From positions 186,001 through 250,000 of the forward strand of contig NZ_JBFRCT010000004.1 of the NCBI RefSeq assembly GCF_052113225.1: a stretch of DNA of 64,000 bases. Reading direction: 5' to 3'. Each line of letters starts with the position of its first letter. Positions within the stretch are counted from its first letter, which is position 1. Made by a program: the position numbers and the translations under genes. This DNA comes from Pristimantibacillus sp052113225 (GTDB lineage: Bacteria > Bacillota > Bacilli > Paenibacillales > Paenibacillaceae). Below the pieces are notes generated by a model, which ran no database searches, was not told the DNA's origin, and saw only the letters and a program-made list of their open reading frames with translations. Shown piece after piece: positions 7,832-16,748 of this stretch.

Positions 7832-9463
7832 TTATTTTTTCAGTTCCTGATAAGCCGCACGACGCTCGTCCTGAATCGCTTGGCCGCCAAGCTTCATGTA
7901 TTCGGTGACGCCATCATCAAATATTTTGTTGAACTGATCTGGCTTAGCCAGAATACTCTTCACGACAATTTCATAGGCCTTGGCCTTCAGTGTCGTACCA
8001 TATTTAATCTCCGATTCAATTGGACGGTCGAAGCGAGGTATCGTGTAACCGTCTTTAAGCGCGTTCTGAATCGACTGCTTCGCAATCTCTTCATAACCAG
8101 GGAATTGGTAAGCCGTAGCTTCAATATCTTTTTCGATTGAGCCAAAGTCTTTACCGTTAGAAATGATAGCAATATCGTTGTTGTTATAGAAGGTCTTCTT
8201 CGCTTCATCCGTTGTGATAGCTTTAGGGAAGCCGTTCTCCAGTGTATAATGCTCGCCTTCGTTACCATTCTGCAGCGTAAACAAAACATCAGCTTGAGAC
8301 ATCCAGTCCAAATATTTAATAGCCTCTGCTGCATGCTTGCTCGTCTTCGGAATCATCATGTGCATGCCGATCGGATCGTAGATCGATTTCGGCGTCTTGC
8401 CTTCTTCGTCTGTAAACGGATCAATCGCAATATATTCTGCGCCTGGAACGTTCTGCTTAAGCGTATCAAACACTTTGCCAGGTGCCATCAGATTGGGGTG
8501 AGCAGCCAGTGCAGTAAAGGCACCGACATACCCGTTCGCTACATCGCTCTCGAATTGCTTGCCGTCTTTATCGAGCGCGAAATCAGGATTAATGAGGCCT
8601 TCTTGAAAGAATTTATTCAAATATTGCATGCCATCTTTATAGCCCGGCTTTGTTAATTCCGGAATATAGCTCGATGTCGTCAGAGAGTAGAACTCTTCTT
8701 CTGTCATCTTTTTCACAAAGGCATTAACGAGTACGAATGGAGTCGTAATCGACGTGCTGTCGATTGCGCTGAAATCATAAGGAATGACTTTGCCGCCTGT
8801 TTGGCCAGGGTCCTTCTCCTTAAACGCTTTCATTGTTTCGTAGAACTCTTCTGTTGTTTTTGGAGCCTGCAAGCCTAGCTTATCCAGCCAATCCTTACGG
8901 ATATACGTAGACTGGGTGAATTGCAGCGGGCGCTTCGCAGGAATCGTATACTGCTTGCCGTTGAACACCCCGTAATTCAATACATCATCACCAAGGAACT
9001 TCTTTAGGTTTGGTGCGTTCTCGAGCAGCGAAGTGAGATCAGTCAAGCCGTCATCCTTCACGTAATTGTAAATCGTATTCATATCGTAAGTAAACACAAG
9101 ATCGGGAGCGTCGCCAGTTGCCATAAGGACGTTTAGCTTGTCTACTTCCTGATTCCGTGGAACCGGTACGAATTCAAGCTTAATATTGTTCGGATCACCA
9201 AAGTTCTTTTGGATCCATTGCGTCCAGTAGTTATCCGTTACAGGACCAGCTCCAGCCGGTGCATTGCCACGGTCAAATACTTCAACCTTCAGTGTTACCT
9301 TTTCTTTGCTTGTGTTCGCTGTTGCTGTGCTATCAGGCGATGTTGATTCTGATGTGCCAGAAGAGTTGTTATTGTCATTCGAATTTCCGCACGCCGACAG
9401 TACACTTGCCAGCAGCACAACTGCTGCCGATGTTGCAAACCATTTTTTCTGTTTTGCTTGCAT
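7832..9463 (-). CDS. ABC transporter substrate-binding lipoprotein (LipO/YtcQ type)
   Basis: Extracellular sugar-binding lipoprotein of 543 aa. The signal peptide ends in a lipobox (LSAC, Cys25), followed by an Asn/Ser/Thr-rich linker. The size and phrases such as YWTQWIQKNFGDPNNI and ARRAAYQELKK suit the large binding proteins that serve LplB/LplC-type permeases in Bacillales. It lies 64 bases after the CE12 esterase, in line with both permeases. AAAGGGGA precedes the ATG. The ligand is not readable; the co-transcribed acetylesterase and the nearby GH115 make a decorated plant oligosaccharide likely. Confidence 0.92.
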   Translation of the reverse strand: MQAKQKKWFATSAAVVLLASVLSACGNSNDNNNSSGTSESTSPDSTATANTSKEKVTLKVEVFDRGNAPAGAGPVTDNYWTQWIQKNFGDPNNIKLEFVPVPRNQEVDKLNVLMATGDAPDLVFTYDMNTIYNYVKDDGLTDLTSLLENAPNLKKFLGDDVLNYGVFNGKQYTIPAKRPLQFTQSTYIRKDWLDKLGLQAPKTTEEFYETMKAFKEKDPGQTGGKVIPYDFSAIDSTSITTPFVLVNAFVKKMTEEEFYSLTTSSYIPELTKPGYKDGMQYLNKFFQEGLINPDFALDKDGKQFESDVANGYVGAFTALAAHPNLMAPGKVFDTLKQNVPGAEYIAIDPFTDEEGKTPKSIYDPIGMHMMIPKTSKHAAEAIKYLDWMSQADVLFTLQNGNEGEHYTLENGFPKAITTDEAKKTFYNNNDIAIISNGKDFGSIEKDIEATAYQFPGYEEIAKQSIQNALKDGYTIPRFDRPIESEIKYGTTLKAKAYEIVVKSILAKPDQFNKIFDDGVTEYMKLGGQAIQDERRAAYQELKK

Positions 9464-9527
9464 GTACGAATCCCCTTTTCGAATAATGTATCTTGCTATA
9501 TGTTATCACCTCTGCCAGGCAGAGAGA

Positions 9528-10190
9528 TTAACCAAAGACTGGGTACTGCTTGATGAGTGCCTCAGCCACGATGCGTGCAATAGCTTCAGCTCCGCATTCA
9601 TTCAGATGCGTATCATCATTAATTCCGTCTGGATAGTTCGAATGTTCACCAGGCATCAGCCAGGTTATCCATTCTTTGGATTTGAGCTCACCCATCTCCT
9701 TAAAAGCAGCAGCACTTCTTCCATTCAGATCGATAAACGATACTTTTTCCCGCACAGCCAATGCTTCCACCGAACGCGGATAATCGCCATGCGTATGGAT
9801 CAGGAGCCCATCAAAGTCAAAGTGTCTGCGGCAAATCGGAGAAATTAGAACGGGTGTTGCTCCTTTATCCTTTACTCCCCCAATATACTGCTGAAGATAC
9901 TTTGGAAACGTATCCCAGGGACTGGTGTGCCTGTCCATATCTTCCTTGCTGTCATTATGGCCAAATTGGATTAGCAGAAAGTCTCCTGGTTGAATTCTCT
10001 CCAGAATCGACTCCAGCCTTCCTTCCTCTATGAAACTCTTGGAACTTCTGCCGCATACACCTTCATTCGCAACCCGGTAAGAGGCCGGAAGGAATAGTCC
10101 AAGCTTCGCTCCCCAGCCTTGCATCGGTGCCTGCTCGGGAGGATAATTTGCAGCCGTGGAATCACCGGCAATATATACCGTCAAGGTCAT
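9528..10190 (-). CDS. SGNH-fold acetylesterase, rhamnogalacturonan acetylesterase-like (CE12)
   Basis: Deacetylase of the SGNH/GDSL superfamily (220 aa). Block I is IAGDSTAANYPPEQ near residue 6 with the nucleophilic Ser; ANEGVCGRSSKSFIEEGRL contains the oxyanion Gly; FGHNDSKED contains the Asn; and the C-terminal DDTHLNE supplies the catalytic Asp/His pair. These blocks resemble B. subtilis RhgT/YesT. The ATG at 10190 overlaps the permease stop by four bases (ATGA), so translation is coupled to uptake. With no signal peptide it should act in the cytoplasm on imported acetylated oligosaccharides. Pectin and xylan fragments are both possible substrates. Confidence 0.87.
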   Translation of the reverse strand: MTLTVYIAGDSTAANYPPEQAPMQGWGAKLGLFLPASYRVANEGVCGRSSKSFIEEGRLESILERIQPGDFLLIQFGHNDSKEDMDRHTSPWDTFPKYLQQYIGGVKDKGATPVLISPICRRHFDFDGLLIHTHGDYPRSVEALAVREKVSFIDLNGRSAAAFKEMGELKSKEWITWLMPGEHSNYPDGINDDTHLNECGAEAIARIVAEALIKQYPVFG

Positions 10191-11068
10191 CCTTTCACCG
10201 CCCCGACCATAACCCCAGATACGAAATACCGCTGCAGCCACGGATAGACAATAAGAATCGGTAATGTTGCGAACATAATACTTGCCGCTTTAAGTCCTTC
10301 CGGAACAACCTCCGATGCTGCCGCACCTTCCTGTGCTGTCAGATCCGTAACCATACTGTTCATGACAACCTGATACAGCTTGAGCTGAATCGGATACATT
10401 TCTGAATTACTTATATAGAAAAGGGCGTCCATAAATCCATTCCACCTGGATACCGCATAGAACAAGCTGAGTGTTGCCAGCACTGGAAGCGACAACGGCA
10501 GGACGATACGAATTAAGGTGCTAAGGTGTGAGCTGCCGTCCAGATAAGCGGATTCTTCAAGGCTCGCCGGTATGGATGTGAAGAAGGACCTCAGAATAAT
10601 CAAGTTAAATGCACTAATCATACCCGGTAAAATAAGCGACGTCATATGATCAAGCATGCCAAGCTGTTTGACAAGCAGATATTCTGGAATCAAGCCTCCG
10701 CTGAAAAACATCGTAAAGACGATGATCATCATGAAAAATGATCTGCCCTTTAATTGAGTCTTGGTAAGCGGATATGCTGCACATATACTCATCACCATAC
10801 TGACAATCGTAAATACAGTTGTCAGTATGATTGTAAGTCCCATCGAGCGCAGCATTCTGGCGTCCTGGAAAACGATTTTGTAGGATTCAAAGTCCCAGCC
10901 TCGCGGAAAAATCGTAACCCGTTCGGAGATAATTTCTTGTTTAGAGCTCAGAGACATTGCAATGATATGCAGGAATGGTATGAGACAAAGGAGCATGGCC
11001 GCTCCAACAATGATCATAATAACGATGTCCGACGGTCTTACTCTCTTCAGTTTCGCTTCATTTGTCAT
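10187..11068 (-). CDS. ABC sugar transporter permease (LplC/YtcP type)
   Basis: Inner-membrane permease of the CUT1 class (293 aa) with six predicted membrane segments. The ATPase-contact EAA loop reads ESAYLDGSSHLSTLIRIV near residue 185, and the C-terminus YFVSGVMVGAVKG is typical of LplC-like proteins. The ATG at 11068 has AGGAGG eight bases upstream and starts 11 bases after the LplB-type gene. It partners the adjacent permease and the lipoprotein at 7832. No ATPase gene is present in the cluster. Confidence 0.92.
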   Translation of the reverse strand: MTNEAKLKRVRPSDIVIMIIVGAAMLLCLIPFLHIIAMSLSSKQEIISERVTIFPRGWDFESYKIVFQDARMLRSMGLTIILTTVFTIVSMVMSICAAYPLTKTQLKGRSFFMMIIVFTMFFSGGLIPEYLLVKQLGMLDHMTSLILPGMISAFNLIILRSFFTSIPASLEESAYLDGSSHLSTLIRIVLPLSLPVLATLSLFYAVSRWNGFMDALFYISNSEMYPIQLKLYQVVMNSMVTDLTAQEGAAASEVVPEGLKAASIMFATLPILIVYPWLQRYFVSGVMVGAVKG

Positions 11069-11079
11069 GCTGCTGCCTC

Positions 11080-12033
11080 CTACCATATTCCTTGCTCTCC
11101 GAATTTCTTAGCGATGGTGTTCGATACAATAACGAAGATTAGTCCAACGAGTGCCTGGAACAGGCCCATTGCTGTTGCAAGCGAGAATTGTGCGGATTGC
11201 AGACCCGCTTTATAGACAAACGTACTAATAACCTCTGCATAATCCATGACAAGGGTATTGCCCATAACGAATGGACGTTCAAATCCAATCGTCATAATGT
11301 GGCCCAGCTGCATAATCAGCATAACGACAATAGTAGGCCGAATGCCTGGGAGCGTAATATGCCACATTTTCTTCAGCCTGCCTGCCCCATCTACGTCTGC
11401 TGCCTCGTACAAATCCCGGTTAATACCGGTCAAAGCCGCCAGATAAATAATCGTTCCCCAGCCTGCGCTTTGCCAGATCCCCGTGCCAAGATACACAAAC
11501 AGCCAATGGTTCTTCTCCGTCAGGAACGGAATCGATTCGAAGCCTAGTGAAGTGACTACGTTGTTGATCAGACCGCCCTTATTGGAGAACATTTGATAGA
11601 CAAGACCGCCGATAATGATCCATGAAATGAAGTGCGGCAAGTAAAGGAGCGTCTGTGCTGTTTTCTTAAACCAGAGCACCCGAAGCTCATTAAGAAGAAG
11701 CGCCAGGAAGATTGGTGCAGGGAAGGAGAAAATAAGATCCAGAAAATTCAGCATCAGCGTATTACGCACCACATCATAAAACTGGCTCATCTTGAACAGC
11801 TCCTGGAAGTTCTCGAAGCCAATCCAAGGGCTGCCGCCTACTCCTTTGAAAATGCTGTAGTCCTGAAAAGCGATAGCTGCCCCATACATTGGGACGTACT
11901 TAAAAAGAATGAAATAAGCAATGGGGAGAATCATCAGTAAATACAGCTGATAATCCTTCCAGATTCCTGTTGCCTGCCGGCGTTTGATGGCTGGAATTGG
12001 TTTGCTTTTTGTTTGTGCAAAGCTCCGATCCAT
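11080..12033 (-). CDS. ABC sugar transporter permease (LplB/YtaP type)
   Basis: First gene of the importer operon (317 aa). The basic N-terminal tail is followed by six membrane segments. LMILPIAYFILFKYVPMYG near residue 33 and the EAA loop YEAADVDGAGRLKKMWHI near 215 are signatures of LplB-type permeases, as is the terminal IAKKFGEQGIW. AGAAGGGAT precedes the ATG. Transcription probably starts at promoter site B, about 90 bases upstream. It pairs with the LplC-type permease. Confidence 0.92.
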   Translation of the reverse strand: MDRSFAQTKSKPIPAIKRRQATGIWKDYQLYLLMILPIAYFILFKYVPMYGAAIAFQDYSIFKGVGGSPWIGFENFQELFKMSQFYDVVRNTLMLNFLDLIFSFPAPIFLALLLNELRVLWFKKTAQTLLYLPHFISWIIIGGLVYQMFSNKGGLINNVVTSLGFESIPFLTEKNHWLFVYLGTGIWQSAGWGTIIYLAALTGINRDLYEAADVDGAGRLKKMWHITLPGIRPTIVVMLIMQLGHIMTIGFERPFVMGNTLVMDYAEVISTFVYKAGLQSAQFSLATAMGLFQALVGLIFVIVSNTIAKKFGEQGIW

Positions 12034-12124
12034 GTGTATCCCTTCTCTCTATGATGTTCTTTATGAAATTGCATTTGTCTGAACCGTTCCTTACTGGGTC
12101 CGGTGGTCCAGGTCGACTAATCAC

Positions 12125-12188
12125 ACTATACGGGGACGGCAACTCATGGCACAATAGACTCTTTTCTGAGCATATTCCGAATTCCGAA
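12125..12188 (-). promoter_or_regulatory. Promoter of the ABC/CE12 operon with AraC-type operator (site B)
   Basis: Minus strand: TTCGGAA (12182-12188), 22 bases, GTCTATTG, TTGTGC -35 (12149-12154), 18 bases, TATAGT -10 (12125-12130). The half-site CAGAAA sits 18 bases after the first CGGAAT. The architecture is identical to site C upstream of GH115. The remaining bases up to the esterase start at 12407 show nothing else recognisable. Confidence 0.7.
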
Positions 12189-12406
12189 CTCCTTGATACG
12201 ACTGGGTTTGAGGTACTTCCAAGCAGGCTGGCCGATGGCGATCGGAATCTAGTTCATAGACGGGAATAGGCTCATATCCTTCAGGACAAAATCTGCGCAA
12301 GTCTCTTGAATTGCACAAAATCGAGCGAGAAGCGTTGCTGAATCTGCGTTAAACTTGAAGGAGTTCATAGATTGGAAATGCCATTTACAGGAGGGCTTAA
12401 AAGTAG

Positions 12407-13210
12407 ATGAAGCAGGAGACGATTAAATTAGAAATCAGTAAGCGTGCAACTTTGACTGTCTATCTTCACGACATTATAGAATGGACTGACAAAGCACGTC
12501 CTATTATTCTCATCACTCCTGGAGGAGCCTATCGGTTCGTTTCCGAACGAGAGGCTGAGCCGGTGGCGATTGCTTTCTACCATGCAGGCTATCATGCCGC
12601 AATTCTGCGTTATTCCTGCGAGGAAGATGCCAGAGATATGCAGCCGATGGCTGAGGCTTTGGAATCGATTCGGATTCTAAGAGAGCATGCTGAGGAATGG
12701 CGGATTATAGAAGACAAAATCGCCGTATGCGGCTTTTCGGCAGGCGGACATTTGGCAGCAGCAAGCGGTACGATGTGGAATGAACCCGCCCTCATGGAGC
12801 GACTGAACTACACCGGGGATCGTTTAAAACCAAATGCCTTGATTCTAGGGTATCCCGTCATTACCTCTGGCGAATTTGCACACCGAGAATCGTTCTATCA
12901 CTTAAGTGGATCGCATGAAAACGATGAGGTTTCCAGCTTCTACTCGATTGAAAAACGCGTGAACAGCGAGACTCCCCCAACGTTCATCTGGCATACAGAG
13001 GATGATGAGGCAGTAACAGTCGAGAATGCACTGCTTATGATCAGCGCTTTGCGCAAAGCAAACGTATCGTTCGAATGCCATATCTTCAATAAAGGACAGC
13101 ATGGCCTGTCCATGTGCAATCAGGAGGTGCATACACCACACCCGCATGCGGCTCATTGGTTTGAACTATGCGTGGAGTGGCTGGACACGATTGGGTTTGG
13201 TTTGGAGTAA
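12407..13210 (+). CDS. Alpha/beta-hydrolase esterase (acetyl-xylan esterase-like)
   Basis: A serine esterase of 267 aa. The oxyanion region is TPGGAYRF near residue 37 and the nucleophile elbow is GFSAGG with Ser111. The acid is an Asp in HTEDDEAV near 199-200 and the base is His232 in GQHGLS. The GGAY motif with a Gly-His-Gly-like C-terminal block is typical of intracellular acetylesterases that remove acetyl groups from xylo-oligosaccharides. It has no signal peptide and an AGGAGGG site upstream. It runs divergently from the ABC/CE12 operon, which fits a role in deacetylating the same imported glycans (inference). A general carboxylesterase is the alternative. Confidence 0.75.
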   Translation: MKQETIKLEISKRATLTVYLHDIIEWTDKARPIILITPGGAYRFVSEREAEPVAIAFYHAGYHAAILRYSCEEDARDMQPMAEALESIRILREHAEEWRIIEDKIAVCGFSAGGHLAAASGTMWNEPALMERLNYTGDRLKPNALILGYPVITSGEFAHRESFYHLSGSHENDEVSSFYSIEKRVNSETPPTFIWHTEDDEAVTVENALLMISALRKANVSFECHIFNKGQHGLSMCNQEVHTPHPHAAHWFELCVEWLDTIGFGLE

Positions 13211-13225
13211 GGGACGGTATAGCGC

Positions 13226-13298
13226 CGGTCAACCGACCGGCTGACCAACCCGCCACCAGCTAACACGCTAGCCAACCAGCCCATCAACCCGCCAACGT
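13226..13298. repeat. C-rich low-complexity tract
   Basis: Short imperfect repeats of CAACC/CCAGC-type words (CAACCGACC, CCAACCCGCC, CCAACCAGCCC and CAACCCGCC) follow the esterase gene. It is non-coding, has no detectable hairpin and no known function. Confidence 0.5.
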
Positions 13299-13299
13299 G

Positions 13300-13482
13300 T
13301 AACGAATCGTAGTAACGTTATTTGACCTATATCAAACAAACTAGAATTCTAAGGAATCGTAGTAACACTATTTCGGCAAAATACTTATTAGACTGGGCAT
13401 GTAAGGTCAAATAAGAATATAACGGTTCGTTAGATTTTAAAATCGGTCATTTTCGGGCAAATAAGAATATGTCGATTCGTTA
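13300..13482. repeat. Cluster of four 28-base repeats, two direct and two inverted
   Basis: Units lie at 13300-13327 and 13350-13377 (plus) and at 13405-13432 and 13455-13482 (minus). They share a core resembling TAACGAATCGTAGTA plus a TTATTTGNCC tail. Within each pair the offset is exactly 50 bases. No open frame crosses the cluster. The two pairs face each other and could form a long imperfect cruciform or hairpin. Confidence 0.75.
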
Positions 13483-13494
13483 GAACATACGAAT

Positions 13495-13533
13495 GGGGTT
13501 GTCCATAAGCCACTCGGCTTTGAGGACAACCCC
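13495..13533 (+). terminator. Terminator-like hairpin
   Basis: GGGGTTGTCC / GGACAACCCC with an inner AAGCC / GGCTT pairing, followed by TCTTTATTTG. It ends the esterase transcript or insulates the TetR gene. Confidence 0.6.
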
Positions 13534-13594
13534 TCTTTATTTGTAGTATTTTCCCACCGCCACAAAACCGTCAAACTCTTCCCATTGTGCATCT

Positions 13595-13609
13595 TTGCCC
13601 AATGGGCAA
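13595..13609. promoter_or_regulatory. Palindromic operator candidate of the TetR gene
   Basis: TTGCCCA-A-TGGGCAA is a perfect 15-base palindrome lying 36-50 bases before the TetR start, within the expected promoter. TetR-family proteins usually bind such palindromes and repress their own operon. Confidence 0.55.
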
Positions 13610-13644
13610 TAATATAAGATATAGAGATATTTATTCGAAAAGAG

Positions 13645-14283
13645 GTGAAGGCACACAGCCGAATAACCATGAACAAGCAAAGCTTGCGTGATGTCAAAAG
13701 AGAGGCGACCGCTAACCTGCTTGCCGAAGCCGCGTTTGATCTCGCGATGGAACTTGGAATGGATGGCTTTGTTGTTGAGGATGTTGTGCAACGCGCAGGA
13801 TACTCGAGAAGAACGTTTGCGAACCATTTCTCCTGTAAGGAGGAAGCGGTTGTGATGGGTGCCTCCGCCTTCAACAATGTGGATGAGGTGCAGCATCTGA
13901 TCGAGAGCTTGACCGAGAACTCCAACCCGCTGCAGGTATTGGAGCAGTTGGTCAGAATGGAGCTTACCGCTGGCCTGTTCAAAAAAACGCGCGAGCTCGT
14001 CAAACTTTCCAAGCAGCATCCTACGTTAGAGCCCTATATTCTTAGTGCTCTGCATCATCATCAAGGCGATGCTCAGGAATTACTCATTAATTTGTTCGAA
14101 GACAAATATGCGACCGGCTATATCCAACTGCTTGTTGGAGCCGTGTATGGTGCTGCACTGCCTATGCTGTATGGAAGCAGCAATATCCAGTTCCCCGGTC
14201 AAACGAAGGATGAGTCTTCAGAGTCTATCCTGTTAGATCAATATTTGGATGAGATGTTCACGTTTTTAAAGAACGGTTTCTAA
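13645..14283 (+). CDS. TetR family transcriptional regulator
   Basis: Repressor of about 212 aa with an N-terminal TetR helix-turn-helix (FVVEDVVQRAGYSRRTFANH, then FSCKEEAV) and a helical C-terminal ligand domain. The start is uncertain: GTG at 13645 or ATG at 13669. The only Shine-Dalgarno-like stretch, AGAGGTGA, overlaps the GTG. The MMPL exporter begins about 50 bases later, so the two form a regulator-exporter pair. The likely inducer is a lipophilic compound moved by the exporter (inference). The 15-base palindrome upstream probably mediates autoregulation. Confidence 0.88.
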   Translation: MKAHSRITMNKQSLRDVKREATANLLAEAAFDLAMELGMDGFVVEDVVQRAGYSRRTFANHFSCKEEAVVMGASAFNNVDEVQHLIESLTENSNPLQVLEQLVRMELTAGLFKKTRELVKLSKQHPTLEPYILSALHHHQGDAQELLINLFEDKYATGYIQLLVGAVYGAALPMLYGSSNIQFPGQTKDESSESILLDQYLDEMFTFLKNGF

Positions 14284-14334
14284 GTTGTCGTACTGTACTA
14301 TCATTCCCTATATAAAAAGGAGAACCACACTGTT

Positions 14335-16701
14335 ATGTCTACTTTCCTGTACAAAATAGGCAAAACCGCTTATAACAAGCCTTGGCATTTTATTATCGCC
14401 TGGGTCGCTATTCTTGGCATTGTTGGCGCCCTGATTGGCATTAACGGGATCCACACCAGCTCCGAGATGAAGATTAAAGGTACGGAAGCGCAAAAGGTGC
14501 TCGATCAGTTGGCAAAAGAATTGCCTGAAGCATCCGGCGGTCAAGCAAGCGTTGTCTTCACCGCTCCAAAGGGCGAACGTCTGGATACTCCGGAACGTAT
14601 AACCGCCGTTATGAAAGCGATCAATGATGTTTATGGTATTGAATATGTTATTAATCCTGCTGAAGCAGCTGCGGCACAAGGTGCAACGGCAACTAATGCT
14701 CAAACAGATGCTGCTGCTCCTGATAAAACACAAGGCACAGAAACAGATCAAGCAGCTGCGACTCAGCAGGCTCCATATGGTCCGCTGATGGTTGATGGCA
14801 ATCCTGTCCCTGGCGTCATGATCTCTTCCGATGGGAATGTAGCACTGTTCCAATTCCAGTTCACCGTTCAGCAAATGTCACTGCCACAAGAAGTTATCGA
14901 CTCTGTTGTTGCTGACGTTACAGCTGTTGAACAAGCGAACTTAGGCATCAAAGCATTACCTAGCGATACGCTTGTAGGTAAACCGGCTATTGGTGCTACC
15001 GAAGGAATCGGAATTGTTGTTGCAGCTGTCGTTCTATTTATCACACTAGGCTCTGTTGTTGCAGCCGGCCTTCCGCTTGTCACGGCACTTCTTGGTGTAG
15101 GTATTAGTGTAGGTGGTGCATATTCCCTCTCCAAATTCATTCCGATGACCGATATCACTCCTGCACTTGCCATGATGGTTGGTTTGGCTGTTGGTATCGA
15201 CTATTCCTTATTCATCGTGAACCGTCAGCGCCGCATGATCCTGGATCAGGGCCTAAGTGCACGTGAAGCTGCAAGCAGAGCGGTTGGTACTGCCGGCAGC
15301 GCTGTATTTTTCGCAGGACTAACCGTTATTATCGCGTTATGCGGCATGATTGTTATGAATATTGATTTTCTTTCTGCCATGGCGCTTGTCGCAGCAGCGA
15401 GTGTATTCATCAATGTCCTCGTAGCTTTAACTTTGTTGCCTGCACTGCTTGGTCTTGTAGGTGAACGCATCTGTTCAGACAAAGCACGGAAGAAAAACAA
15501 AGAGCAAGGGAAAGTATCCCGTCAAGGTACGGCACACCGCTGGGCGAATGGGGTTGTAAAACGCCGCTGGCTCGTTATTCTTGGTGTAATCGTTGTTCTT
15601 GGCGCAGCCGCAATTCCAGCTGCCGAAATGAAATTAGGTATGCCTTCTGGAGATACAGCAAACCTTGATACGGCAGCAAGACAAAGCTACGACGCCATCT
15701 CTGCCGGCTTCGGCGAAGGCTTCAATTCTCCGCTATTGCTAGTTGCTGAACCAGCAAGCTCTTCTGACAAAGTCACTCCTGAGTTGTTAGGCAAGCTTGT
15801 TCAGGATATTCAACAGCATGATGATGTCGCAATCGTTTCTCCAATGGGTATTAACGAGACAGGTGACATCGGTATTATCAGTGTTATTCCGAAATCAGGT
15901 CCTACCGACGAAGCAACTAACAAACTTGTTCAAGAGCTTCGTGATCAAGACTCCAACATCTCGCAAAATAACAAAGTGACGCTTGGCGTGACCGGCTTTA
16001 CCGCGATCAACATTGATATGTCTGCGAAGCTGGCTGAAGTGTTCCCGATCTATATCGGTATCATTCTCATCCTGTCGCTTATCATCTTGCTGCTCGTATT
16101 CCGTTCGATCATCGTTCCGATTAAAGCAACAATCGGGTTCCTGCTTAGTATCTTGGCTACCTTCGGTATTACAACCGCTGTGTTCCAATGGGGCTGGCTG
16201 CATGACCTGTTTGGCTTTGATACCGGCGGTCCGCTTCTCAGCTTTATGCCAATTATGGTATCCGGTATTCTGTATGGGCTTGCGATGGACTATCAGGTAT
16301 TCCTTGTCAGCTCCATGCGTGAAGCTTATGTCCATGGTCACAAAGGAACTTCAAGTGTGGTCGATGGCTATCAACAGGCAAGCCGTGTTGTAGTGGCGGC
16401 AGCTGTCATCATGGTATCCGTCTTCGCCGGATTCATTCTAACCGAAGACATTATGCTCAAACAGATCGGTTTTGCCCTTACCATCGGCATTCTGATCGAT
16501 GCTTTCTTCGTTCGTATGGCGCTTGTTCCCGCTATTATGGCTGTCTTTGGCGACAAAGCATGGAGCATGCCAAAATGGCTTGACCGCATTCTTCCGAACC
16601 TTGACGTGGAGGGCGATAAGCTGATTGCAGAGCTTAACAAATCGGCGAATCAAAAAGATAATAAAGAGATGAAGAAGGCTAAACCAAGCCGGGCACATTA
16701 A
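14335..16701 (+). CDS. MMPL/RND-type membrane exporter
   Basis: Large transporter of 788 aa with two repeats, each having one membrane segment, an extracellular loop region and five further segments. The proton-relay motifs GxxxDY occur as VGLAVGIDYSLF near residue 282 and YGLAMDYQVFLVSS near 645. The first external loop contains a low-complexity Ala/Thr/Gln stretch (residues about 115-150). The family exports lipids, drugs or surfactant-like molecules with proton motive force. It is controlled by the adjacent TetR gene. AAGGAG precedes the ATG and a strong terminator follows the stop. Confidence 0.92.
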   Translation: MSTFLYKIGKTAYNKPWHFIIAWVAILGIVGALIGINGIHTSSEMKIKGTEAQKVLDQLAKELPEASGGQASVVFTAPKGERLDTPERITAVMKAINDVYGIEYVINPAEAAAAQGATATNAQTDAAAPDKTQGTETDQAAATQQAPYGPLMVDGNPVPGVMISSDGNVALFQFQFTVQQMSLPQEVIDSVVADVTAVEQANLGIKALPSDTLVGKPAIGATEGIGIVVAAVVLFITLGSVVAAGLPLVTALLGVGISVGGAYSLSKFIPMTDITPALAMMVGLAVGIDYSLFIVNRQRRMILDQGLSAREAASRAVGTAGSAVFFAGLTVIIALCGMIVMNIDFLSAMALVAAASVFINVLVALTLLPALLGLVGERICSDKARKKNKEQGKVSRQGTAHRWANGVVKRRWLVILGVIVVLGAAAIPAAEMKLGMPSGDTANLDTAARQSYDAISAGFGEGFNSPLLLVAEPASSSDKVTPELLGKLVQDIQQHDDVAIVSPMGINETGDIGIISVIPKSGPTDEATNKLVQELRDQDSNISQNNKVTLGVTGFTAINIDMSAKLAEVFPIYIGIILILSLIILLLVFRSIIVPIKATIGFLLSILATFGITTAVFQWGWLHDLFGFDTGGPLLSFMPIMVSGILYGLAMDYQVFLVSSMREAYVHGHKGTSSVVDGYQQASRVVVAAAVIMVSVFAGFILTEDIMLKQIGFALTIGILIDAFFVRMALVPAIMAVFGDKAWSMPKWLDRILPNLDVEGDKLIAELNKSANQKDNKEMKKAKPSRAH

Positions 16702-16711
16702 TTGTAAGACC

Positions 16712-16748
16712 AAGAAAGACCACTGTTGTCAGTGGTCTTTCTTTTTTT
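16712..16748 (+). terminator. Terminator after the MMPL gene
   Basis: AAAGACCACTG / CAGTGGTCTTT with a 4-base loop and a run of seven T. It also lies just beyond the stop of the convergent radical SAM gene. Confidence 0.88.

Noticed and set aside
13300..13482. CRISPR array
   Set aside because: Only four diverged units in mixed orientation, no unique spacers of constant length as such and no cas genes.
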